A stretch of DNA of 64,000 nucleotides from Massilia sp. Root351 (lineage in GTDB: Bacteria > Pseudomonadota > Gammaproteobacteria > Burkholderiales > Burkholderiaceae_D). The position numbers were made by a program, and so were the translations under genes. Location of the stretch: assembly GCF_001425045.1 (NCBI RefSeq), contig NZ_LMDJ01000034.1:62001-126000 (forward strand), given 5' to 3'. The notes below the pieces were generated by a model. The model saw only the letters and a list, made by a program, of their open reading frames with translations, had not been told where the DNA came from and did no database searches. Shown one piece after another: positions 57,869 to 64,000 of this stretch; position 1 is the stretch's first letter; each line of letters opens with the position of its first letter.

Positions 57869-60346
57869 TTAGAACTTATAGCTGGCGCGCGCGTAGTAGT
57901 AGCCGCCATTGATGCCGAACGGCGAAAACGACGGATAAACCGTCACGGCCGAGTTGTCCAGGTTGGCGCGGTACACCGCCAGCAGCTGGGCGTTCACCTG
58001 GTCCGGATACTTGTTGAACAGGTTGTTGCCGCCGGCCGACAAGGTCCAGCCGTTGCTCATGCGGTAGCTCACCTCCAGGTCGGTGATGGCGGTGACGCCG
58101 ATCTCCGTCTTGTAGTAGTCCGCGCCGTCCGGCGTGCCCCACTCGGACGACTTGCCGTAGATTGCTTCGCGCAGGTTGACGCTCCAGGCGCCCTTTTTCC
58201 ACAAGGCGCCCAGGTTGATGCGCGCCTTCGGCGAGGCGGTCTCGATGTCCGAGATGGCGGTCCTGTCGAGCAGGGTCTGCGGCCGCAGCTGCACCGGCGC
58301 CTGGTTCACCTTGATGACGGTGACCTTGTTGTAATTGGCGGCGGCCGACCAGTCCACACGGCCGTAGTCGCCGTAGTTGCTGTTTACCGTGGCCACGAAC
58401 TCCAGCCCGCGCGAACGGGTGTTGACGGCGTTGGAGAAGATGTTGATGCCGGTCTGCACCACCGTCGGGTCGAGCACGTTGCCGTTGGCGAGGATGGCCG
58501 CCGTCACCGCCGGCGAGTTGTCGGCGCCGCCGGAGCCGTACAGCGAGCCGCTGCCGACGATGCGGTCGCGGATCGTGATCTGATAGGCGTCCAGCGTGAG
58601 CGCGACGTTGCTGGCCGGGTTAAGCACCAGGCCGGCGCTGAAGTTGGTGGACTTCTCCGGCTTCAGGCCGTTTACCCCCACCAGCGCGGCGCCCGGCGAG
58701 TTGGGCGCCAGCTGCACGAAGGCGCTGCGCGGCGACACATTGGTGGCCGAGTAGTACTGCTCGGCCAGCGTCGGCGCGCGGAAGCCGTTGCTGACGGTGC
58801 CGCGCAGGGCGAAGGCGGGCGAGAAGTCGTAGCGGCTGGTGACCTTGCCCACCTTGGCGTTGCCGAAGTCGCTGAAGTGCTCGTAGCGCGCGGCCAGGTC
58901 GACCGTCAGCGCGTCCACCGGGAACACGATCAGGTTGGCGTACACCGCCTTGTTGTTGCGGTCGTGCTTGCCGGCGTCGGTCAGCGAGAAGCCGGGATAG
59001 GACTGCGAGCCTTCCTTGTAGCGCGAGAATTCGTCGCCCGCCTGGATCTCGTACTTGTCCACGCGGTGCTCCAGGCCGAGCGCGAAGGTGGCCGGCCTGG
59101 AACCGGCCAGGCTCAGTTCGCGGCTGAAGTCCAGGTTGTTGGTCCACTGGCCGGCAATGAAGGCGCCGGCCGCGAACACGGTCGGCGTGAAGCCCTTGTC
59201 CTGGTACAGCGACACGTTGGCCGAGTCCTCGACGCCGATTTCGGCCTTGTCGCGGCCATAGGTGGTGCTCAGTTCCCAGTTCCAGGCGCCACCCAGCTTG
59301 CCCTTCATGCCGGCGGTGAGTGCGTAGTCCTGGTCCTTGATGGTTTCCTTGGGGCTGAAGCCCAGCGGGTAGACCTGCGGCAGCCGGTCCGGCATGCGGT
59401 AGTTCTCGTAGGCGCGCGCCTCCTTGCGGCCCACCGTGCCGAAGGCGTACAGCGAGGTGTCGTCGTCGATGTCGTAGCCGGCGTTCAGGCCGAACACGGT
59501 CAGGTGGTATTGCGCGTCGCCGCTGATCTTGTTCAGGTGGGGATAGCCGGGCGCCTGCAGCAGTGGCAGGCGCTTGAGGTTGGCCGGATCCACTACGCGC
59601 GGATCGAGGCCGCCGCGGTTGGTGAAGTCGTGGTATTTCGATTCGGCGCTCAGGCTGACGAAGGCTTTTTCGAATGGCTCGAAGCCGACGTTGCCCATGG
59701 CGTCGGCGGTCTTGCCGCCGCCATCAGAGAAGCCGCCGCCGTTGACGTTGAAGCTGCCGCCCTTGCTGTTGGACTTGAGGATGATGTTGATGACGCCGGC
59801 GATGGCGTCGGTGCCGTACTGGGCGGCCGCGCCGTCCTGCAGCACTTCGATGTGGTCGATCATGGCGACCGGGATGTAGCTCAGGTCGGCCGCCGCGCCG
59901 CCCTGGAACGGCCCGCCCAGCACCGCCAGGTTGGAGGTGCCGTGGCGGCGCTTGCCGTTTACCAGCACCAGGGTGTTGTTCGGGCTCAGGCCGCGCAGGC
60001 GGGCCGACAGGGTGAGGTTGGCGGTATCCCCGCCGAAGGCCTGGGCCGTGAAGGACGGCAGGTTCTGCGCCAGCGCCTGCATCAGGTCGGGCTGGCCGGT
60101 GCGGGCCAGCGAGGCGTTGTCCAGCACCTGGATGGGCGAGGCGCTGTTTTCCACTTTCAGCCCGCTGGCGCGGGTGCCTGTGACGATCACCGCGCCGGCC
60201 GACGAGGGCGTGACGGCGGCGCCGGCCACCGCGTCGGCTTGCACCCCGCTGGCCGCCGCGGCCGCAGCGTCATCCACCGCATACGACAATCCCGAGTACA
60301 GCACCATGATGGCTGCTGCGCATGCTTTCAGTCTGGCCTTCTGCAT
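57869..60346 (-). CDS. TonB-dependent receptor (amine-oxidation operon)
   Basis: An 825-residue receptor with signal peptide (MVLYSGLSYAVDDAAAA), TonB-box-like AVIVTGTRASGLK, plug (ASPIQVLDNASLARTGQPDL, RLRGLSPNNTLVLVNGKRRHG, IEVLQDGAAAQYGTDAIAGVINI) and a barrel ending in the aromatic terminus YYYARASYKF. It is the last gene of the run FAD oxidase, cytochrome c, RidA, receptor, 38 bp after RidA. It would bring an amine or amine-containing compound into the periplasm; that is inference from context. Confidence 0.9.
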   Translation of the reverse strand: MQKARLKACAAAIMVLYSGLSYAVDDAAAAAASGVQADAVAGAAVTPSSAGAVIVTGTRASGLKVENSASPIQVLDNASLARTGQPDLMQALAQNLPSFTAQAFGGDTANLTLSARLRGLSPNNTLVLVNGKRRHGTSNLAVLGGPFQGGAAADLSYIPVAMIDHIEVLQDGAAAQYGTDAIAGVINIILKSNSKGGSFNVNGGGFSDGGGKTADAMGNVGFEPFEKAFVSLSAESKYHDFTNRGGLDPRVVDPANLKRLPLLQAPGYPHLNKISGDAQYHLTVFGLNAGYDIDDDTSLYAFGTVGRKEARAYENYRMPDRLPQVYPLGFSPKETIKDQDYALTAGMKGKLGGAWNWELSTTYGRDKAEIGVEDSANVSLYQDKGFTPTVFAAGAFIAGQWTNNLDFSRELSLAGSRPATFALGLEHRVDKYEIQAGDEFSRYKEGSQSYPGFSLTDAGKHDRNNKAVYANLIVFPVDALTVDLAARYEHFSDFGNAKVGKVTSRYDFSPAFALRGTVSNGFRAPTLAEQYYSATNVSPRSAFVQLAPNSPGAALVGVNGLKPEKSTNFSAGLVLNPASNVALTLDAYQITIRDRIVGSGSLYGSGGADNSPAVTAAILANGNVLDPTVVQTGINIFSNAVNTRSRGLEFVATVNSNYGDYGRVDWSAAANYNKVTVIKVNQAPVQLRPQTLLDRTAISDIETASPKARINLGALWKKGAWSVNLREAIYGKSSEWGTPDGADYYKTEIGVTAITDLEVSYRMSNGWTLSAGGNNLFNKYPDQVNAQLLAVYRANLDNSAVTVYPSFSPFGINGGYYYARASYKF

Positions 60347-60384
60347 AACGATACCCCTTCAATGTTGTATTGGCTTTTTTACGC

Positions 60385-60891
60385 TTATTTTTTTGCGGCG
60401 ACGACTTCGATTTCCACCAGCCAGCCCGGCACGTTCAGCGCGGCCACCTGCATCACGGCGCGCGCGGGCAGGTTGGGCTGGGCGCCGCCGAAGTACTGGG
60501 TGTAGGCCTCCATGAAACCCTTGACGTCGGCACGGCCGCCCTTGGCCGGATCGCCCACCAGGAACACCTGCATCTTCACCACGTCGCCCATGGCCAGGTT
60601 CATGCCCTTGAGGATCTCGTCTATCTTCTTGAGCACGCCCATGGTCTGGGTCCTGGTGTCGCCGTAGGCGGCCAGCGAGTCGGGCGCGGCGGCCTTGTCG
60701 ATCACGGGCGGCACCTGGCCGCTGATGAAGTGGATGGTGGCGCTCGGCGGCAAGGTCACCGCCTGGGCGATGGGGAAGTCCGAACCGGGAATCTTGTGGC
60801 GGATGATGTCCTGCGCCTGCGCCGGCGCGATCATGGACGTGGACAGCAGCGCCAGCATGGCGCAGGCATTCGATACGGTAGCTTTGTACAT
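60385..60891 (-). CDS. Exported RidA (YjgF/YER057c/UK114) family protein
   Basis: A 168-residue protein with a signal peptide (ALLSTSMIAPAQAQ) and a RidA domain: FISGQVPP, TQTMGVLKKIDEIL, VVKMQVFLVGD and PARAVMQVAAL with the imine-binding Arg at residue 144. Canonical RidA is cytosolic and hydrolyses enamine/imine products of PLP and flavin enzymes. Export of this copy beside a periplasmic amine oxidase suggests a periplasmic imine deaminase. It starts 8 bp after the cytochrome c gene. Confidence 0.9.
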   Translation of the reverse strand: MYKATVSNACAMLALLSTSMIAPAQAQDIIRHKIPGSDFPIAQAVTLPPSATIHFISGQVPPVIDKAAAPDSLAAYGDTRTQTMGVLKKIDEILKGMNLAMGDVVKMQVFLVGDPAKGGRADVKGFMEAYTQYFGGAQPNLPARAVMQVAALNVPGWLVEIEVVAAKK

Positions 60892-60899
60892 GGTCTCTT

Positions 60900-61304
60900 T
60901 CAGTGTTTGTTGGACATCTGGCCGTTCGCGAATTGCGGCACGCCGAGCTGGCCGCGCAGCGCGCCTATTTGCTCTCCCTTCAATGGCGGCGCCTTGTTGC
61001 CCCAGGCGCTGCGGGCAAAACTGAGCACGGCGGCGATGTCGTCGTCGCTCAGGCTGGCGCTGAAGTCGGGCATGCCGCCGCGCCCCTGCAGCAGCACCAT
61101 GGCCACGTCCGGCGCGGGCCCCTGCACCAGCGGATTGCCCGCCAGCGCCGGGAAGGCGCCGGGTATGCCCTTGCCGCTGGCCTGGTGGCAGGCGGCGCAG
61201 TTCTTCTGGAACAGCGCCTTGCCGTCGGCGCGCGCTTGCGGCGCCGCTGCCAGGGCGGCGATGGCGGATGCGGCCAGCATCGTGCTTGCCAAAAGACGCT
61301 TCAT
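60900..61304 (-). CDS. Periplasmic c-type cytochrome
   Basis: The 134-residue protein has a signal peptide (SAIAALAAAPQARA) and a single class I cytochrome c domain: heme motif CAACH (Cys36, Cys39, His40) and a likely axial Met at 78 in GRGGMPDFS. Its ATG overlaps the oxidase stop as ATGA, so the two proteins are made together. The cytochrome is the expected electron acceptor of the flavoenzyme. Confidence 0.93.
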   Translation of the reverse strand: MKRLLASTMLAASAIAALAAAPQARADGKALFQKNCAACHQASGKGIPGAFPALAGNPLVQGPAPDVAMVLLQGRGGMPDFSASLSDDDIAAVLSFARSAWGNKAPPLKGEQIGALRGQLGVPQFANGQMSNKH

Positions 61305-62869
61305 GCGCTGGCCCTTTCATGGATCTTGGCCAGCTGCTGCCAGGCCGATTCGATGGCCCCGGCCTGCCAGCCGGTCAGATAGCTCAGGTGCTCTCCGGCC
61401 AGCAGCACGCGGCCCTCGCCTTCCAGCAGCACCGGATAGGCGTGCTTGCGGCTCTCGTCATTCCAGTCGGCCCAGCCGCCCAGGTTGTACTGGACCCGGT
61501 GCCAGGCCACGGAAAAGGCGCTCTCGAACGATTCGCGGTAGGCGGGGAAGATCTTTTCGCCCGCCGCCACGGCGAATTCGGCGCGTTCGCCGGGTGTCAT
61601 GGCGCTCACTTCGATGGCCGAGGTCTGGTAGTTGTAGTAGCCCAGCAGCACGCCCTTCTGCTTCTGCCAGCTCGACGAGGGCAGCGAGATGGTGTTGATG
61701 CCCTTGATGTCGGTCAGCACGTGGCCGCCGTAGATCTGGTCGTCCTCTTCCCAGAAGCGGCGCTTCATCTGCAGGCCGATCTTGCCGACCGGCGCGTAGG
61801 CCACCTGCTTGATGGCGGCCTTGAATTTGGGCGAGAAGTCGGTGTCGATCATGCGCAGCACGGACAGCGGGATGGTGCACAGGCAGTAATCGGCGTTCAC
61901 GGTGGTGAACTTGCCGCTGGCGGTGTCCTTGTAGGTCACCGCCACATGCTTTTCGCCGTGGCGTATGGTCTGCACCTCGGCGCGGTAGCGGATGTTCTTC
62001 CCGATGCGCTTTTCAAACGCTTTCGCAATCTGGTCCATGCCGCCCACCGGCTGGAACATGGTGTTCTGCATGGGGAAGTCCTGCACGGCGCTGTAGATAT
62101 TGCCGACCTTCGATTCCAGCAGCTCCTTGAAGCCGAGCGGGTCGGACTCCTTGCCGGCGCCGGGCATCATGCCGGCGCCGGGGTTGACCGCGTAGCCGCG
62201 GCCGCTGCGCCCCTTGTAGCGCAGGTCGCCGGCGTCCAGCTGGCCCTCGTGCGCCAGGTAGTCCAGCAGCAGGCGCTGGTCCTGCTCGGTCAGCGCCTGG
62301 TCGATCTGTTTCGACTTGACCGACTTGGCCAGCAGCTCGGCCACGTGGCCGCGCATGTCGGCCTTGATCTGCGCCGGCCGCAGGCGCTGCCGGGCCAGCG
62401 GGCCGCCGTTCTCCAGGTAGACGATGGAATGGTCGTTATCGTTGACCATCACCTCCAGCGGCACTTCGAACAGCCGCGTGTAGTGCAGCGTGGACTGGTG
62501 GTGCAGCGGAATGCGCCACGGGCCGTGGTTGATGTAGTGGCCCTGGTCGAAGCTGCAGCGCTGCTCCTCGCCGCCCAGCTCCGTCAGCGCGAACCCCTTG
62601 CGCGCGGTCTGGCAGCGGCCGCCGGCGAAGGCGCGCGCTTCCAGCACCTGGCACTGGTATCCCAGCTTGCCAAGCTCGAAGGCGGCGGTCATGCCGGCCA
62701 GGCCCGCCCCCAGGATCACCACCTTCTTGCCCTTGCCGCTGCCGCCCAGCACGGGCGGCGCGGACATCGTCGACTCGATGCCCATGCCCCAGGCACTCAT
62801 CGTGTTCAGCATCAGACCCGTGCCGCCGACTGCTGCGGCGCGGTACAAGAAATCTCTCCTGCTTATCAT
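61301..62869 (-). CDS. Tat-exported flavin monoamine oxidase/dehydrogenase, NicA2-like
   Basis: A 522-residue flavoenzyme. A twin-arginine signal (ISRRDFL, residues 2-8) is followed by the FAD Rossmann motif VVILGAGLAGMTAAFELGKLG, EARAFAGGRCQT and the C-terminal FAD stretch LLAGEHLSYLTGWQAGAIESAW of the amine-oxidase family. The start ATG 62869 has AGGAGG six bases before; the TTG-based extension is not supported. The gene arrangement (with an overlapping cytochrome c) matches NicA2/CycN of Pseudomonas putida S16, where the flavoenzyme passes electrons to cytochrome c rather than O2. The substrate is not known; it may be an amine or amino acid rather than nicotine. Confidence 0.88.
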   Translation of the reverse strand: MISRRDFLYRAAAVGGTGLMLNTMSAWGMGIESTMSAPPVLGGSGKGKKVVILGAGLAGMTAAFELGKLGYQCQVLEARAFAGGRCQTARKGFALTELGGEEQRCSFDQGHYINHGPWRIPLHHQSTLHYTRLFEVPLEVMVNDNDHSIVYLENGGPLARQRLRPAQIKADMRGHVAELLAKSVKSKQIDQALTEQDQRLLLDYLAHEGQLDAGDLRYKGRSGRGYAVNPGAGMMPGAGKESDPLGFKELLESKVGNIYSAVQDFPMQNTMFQPVGGMDQIAKAFEKRIGKNIRYRAEVQTIRHGEKHVAVTYKDTASGKFTTVNADYCLCTIPLSVLRMIDTDFSPKFKAAIKQVAYAPVGKIGLQMKRRFWEEDDQIYGGHVLTDIKGINTISLPSSSWQKQKGVLLGYYNYQTSAIEVSAMTPGERAEFAVAAGEKIFPAYRESFESAFSVAWHRVQYNLGGWADWNDESRKHAYPVLLEGEGRVLLAGEHLSYLTGWQAGAIESAWQQLAKIHERASA

Positions 62870-63122
62870 CGGCAACCTCCTGGTAGTTGGAACTACCCTG
62901 AGGACTTAGCAATCGCCGTGCCAATAAATCATAAATGTAATATACATATACGAAATAAAATAAAGATGCGGACGGCCGGGCAAACAATGTGGCTGCGTGG
63001 CGGCGTCGCGCCAGAGCGGCGCGTTGGCGGCGCTTCGGCGGCGGCGCGGCGGCGGCGAACGGACTCTTTTCGGGCGCGTGCAACTCTATTTTTCAGCGCA
63101 GCATAAGTTTGTGCAGGACGAT

Positions 63123-63154
63123 AAAAAAGGCCGTGACGGGTAAGCGTCACGGCC
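63123..63154 (-). terminator. Terminator of the transposase-like gene
   Basis: GGCCGTGACG and CGTCACGGCC form a perfect 10-bp stem with a 6-base loop, followed on the minus strand by a six-T tract. It lies 85 bases after the stop of the transposase-like gene. Confidence 0.9.
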
Positions 63155-63158
63155 TGTT

Positions 63159-63191
63159 GCTATCGATGTGCTATCGATGTGCTATCGATGT
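63159..63191. repeat. Three tandem copies of an 11-bp repeat
   Basis: GCTATCGATGT occurs three times without gaps (63159-63169, 63170-63180, 63181-63191), then a partial GCTAT. Each unit contains ATCGAT. It lies between the terminator and the transposase stop. Confidence 0.95.
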
Positions 63192-63239
63192 GCTATTTTG
63201 ATGCGGCGCACCATCCCGATGCGCCGGAAGGGTGAAGCG

Positions 63240-63998
63240 CTAGCCGGCCAGCGCAGCCACCATGCGCTCGAAGCTGGCGTACTGGCCGGGCGGGGCGACG
63301 TGCTGGCGCGCCAGGAAGTCGCCGGCGCGCAGCCGCGCCACTTCGGCCGACGACAGGCGGCGGTGCGCCACGCTGCGCTCGGCGATATGGCAGGCGTGGA
63401 AGTGCATCGGCGCTTGCGGGTCGAGCAGGTAGATGGTGTCCAGGCTGGCGCTGTCGCAGGCCACCTTGACGTGCCACTGGCCGCGCTGGGCGGCGCGCTC
63501 GAACCAGCGCCCTTCCTGGGCCCGCGCGCAGCTGTAGTAGGTGCCGTGCAGGCAGATGCCTTCGGCCGTGACCACCGCATCGTGCACTGGCAGCAGGCTG
63601 CAATGCACCAGCTCCTCGGCGTACTGGCGCAGCGCCGTACCGCGCTGCGCCACGCCCCAGTCCCACAGCTGCTGCGGCGTGTAGCCGTCCGCCTGGCGCG
63701 CGTGGTTGTAGGCCAGCACGCTGCCGATGACGACGCGGGTGAACTGTTCCAGGTCCAGCACCGCGTCCAGGCGGCCGCACGGCAGCAGTGCGCCAGCTTC
63801 ATCTCCGGCGGCCGGCTGGGCCGAGGCGGCGGTAGCGGCGGCGGTGGGGTCGGTGGCAGCGGCGGCATCGTGCGGCAGCAGCGCAAAGCGCTTGCCCAGC
63901 TCCGCGCTCCAGGGCGACGGCGCGGCCGCCGGCGCAACCAGGCAGCGCACGTTGAAGTTGTTCAGCAGTGTGCCGTCGTCGCAGTCGTCGGCATTGTC
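63240..63998 (-). CDS. Mu/TnsB-type transposase, C-terminal part (N-terminus beyond window)
   Basis: The frame is open to the right edge; at least 253 residues are visible. GYTPQQLWDWGVAQRG, LVHCSLLPVHDAVVTAEG and ICLHGTYYSCARAQEGRWFERA match the Mu_transpos_C beta-barrel end of TnsB/TniA/Mu transposases. Upstream, an Ala-rich linker (PHDAAAATDPTAAATAAS) interrupts the domain border. The DDE core lies outside the window. No tnsC- or tniB-like gene follows downstream, where one is normally found, so it is either an isolated gene, a remnant or the end of an element. Confidence 0.75.
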   Translation of the reverse strand, partial: DNADDCDDGTLLNNFNVRCLVAPAAAPSPWSAELGKRFALLPHDAAAATDPTAAATAASAQPAAGDEAGALLPCGRLDAVLDLEQFTRVVIGSVLAYNHARQADGYTPQQLWDWGVAQRGTALRQYAEELVHCSLLPVHDAVVTAEGICLHGTYYSCARAQEGRWFERAAQRGQWHVKVACDSASLDTIYLLDPQAPMHFHACHIAERSVAHRRLSSAEVARLRAGDFLARQHVAPPGQYASFERMVAALAG

Positions 63999-64000
63999 GA

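Larger units (their letters stand above)
62870..63239. other. Intergenic region between the oxidase operon and the transposase
   Basis: Of the 370 bp, 62925-62970 is strongly AT-rich and is the likely promoter of the minus-strand oxidase operon. The region 62971-63110 is GC-rich with no convincing frame. A terminator and a tandem repeat follow (63123-63191). I see no gene. Confidence 0.6.

Noticed and set aside
62929..63150. A 73-codon minus-strand frame in the intergenic region
   Set aside because: It is basic and low-complexity, crosses the terminator stem and has no ribosome site.
1..64000. CRISPR array, rRNA, complete prophage or named riboswitch
   Set aside because: No regularly spaced repeats, rRNA sequence, phage gene run or recognised riboswitch core was seen. 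The only tandem repeat has three 11-bp units without spacers.

Overview
The window is about 64 kb of GC-rich, densely coding bacterial chromosome. A betaproteobacterium of the Oxalobacteraceae (Massilia, Duganella or Pseudoduganella type) is the best guess. This is inferred from a PEP-CTERM exported protein, a long-form isocitrate lyase, DUF1840, DUF2058, DUF4197 and DUF1059 proteins, three TonB-dependent receptors and many exported hydrolases. There is no rRNA, CRISPR array or complete prophage. One tRNA (Phe, GAA) is present.

Layout. 1-8.8 kb: aidB-type acyl-CoA dehydrogenase (runs off the left edge) divergent from a TetR regulator; DUF4197; a PEP-CTERM protein behind a sigma-54-like promoter; a decayed patch made of a LysR fragment and a histidine kinase that has lost its ATPase domain; a GIN-domain protein; a DUF885 metallopeptidase-like protein; a CsgG-like lipoprotein. 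8.9-17.9 kb: a lone P450, an exported hypothetical, then an organosulfate cassette (arylsulfotransferase, TonB receptor, sulfatase) and a solute-binding protein. 17.9-24.6 kb: tRNA-Phe with a near-consensus promoter, a doubly degenerate S9 peptidase, an ArsR/SRPBCC/small membrane protein operon with a duplicated operator, a GH39 glycosidase, and small conserved genes. 24.6-30.7 kb: isocitrate lyase, a GlxA-type regulator divergent from a cysteine hydrolase, DUF2058, an NTF2-like protein and an erythromycin-esterase homologue whose ribosome site lies in a long hairpin. 30.7-38 kb: a large TonB receptor, a soluble histidine kinase, a TIGR04552-like protein and two orphan binding proteins. 38.1-45.3 kb: a tightly coupled six-gene operon (RDD, SpoIIM, DUF4129, DUF4350, MoxR ATPase, DUF58). 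45.3-56.9 kb: DUF805, an anchored hydrolase, an M16 protease pair, a cache protein, a PAS-GGDEF-EAL protein, a membrane-anchored HNH protein, an intact S9 peptidase, GNAT and MazG-like genes. 56.9-62.9 kb: an exported hydrolase, then a minus-strand operon of Tat-exported flavin amine oxidase, cytochrome c, exported RidA and TonB receptor. 63.2-64 kb: the C-terminus of a Mu/TnsB-type transposase at the right edge.

The most interesting candidate system is the amine-oxidation operon at 57.9-62.9 kb. It looks like a periplasmic pathway in which a NicA2-like flavoenzyme dehydrogenates an amine, passes electrons to a dedicated cytochrome c, and an exported RidA deals with the imine. The outer-membrane receptor would bring in the substrate. 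Secondary points are the sulfatase/sulfotransferase/receptor cassette, the SD-masking hairpin at 29.4 kb, the sigma-54-like site before the PEP-CTERM gene, and a cluster of degenerate enzymes (ATPase-less kinase, nucleophile-less S9 peptidase). All functions are inferred from reading the sequence; no database search was run.
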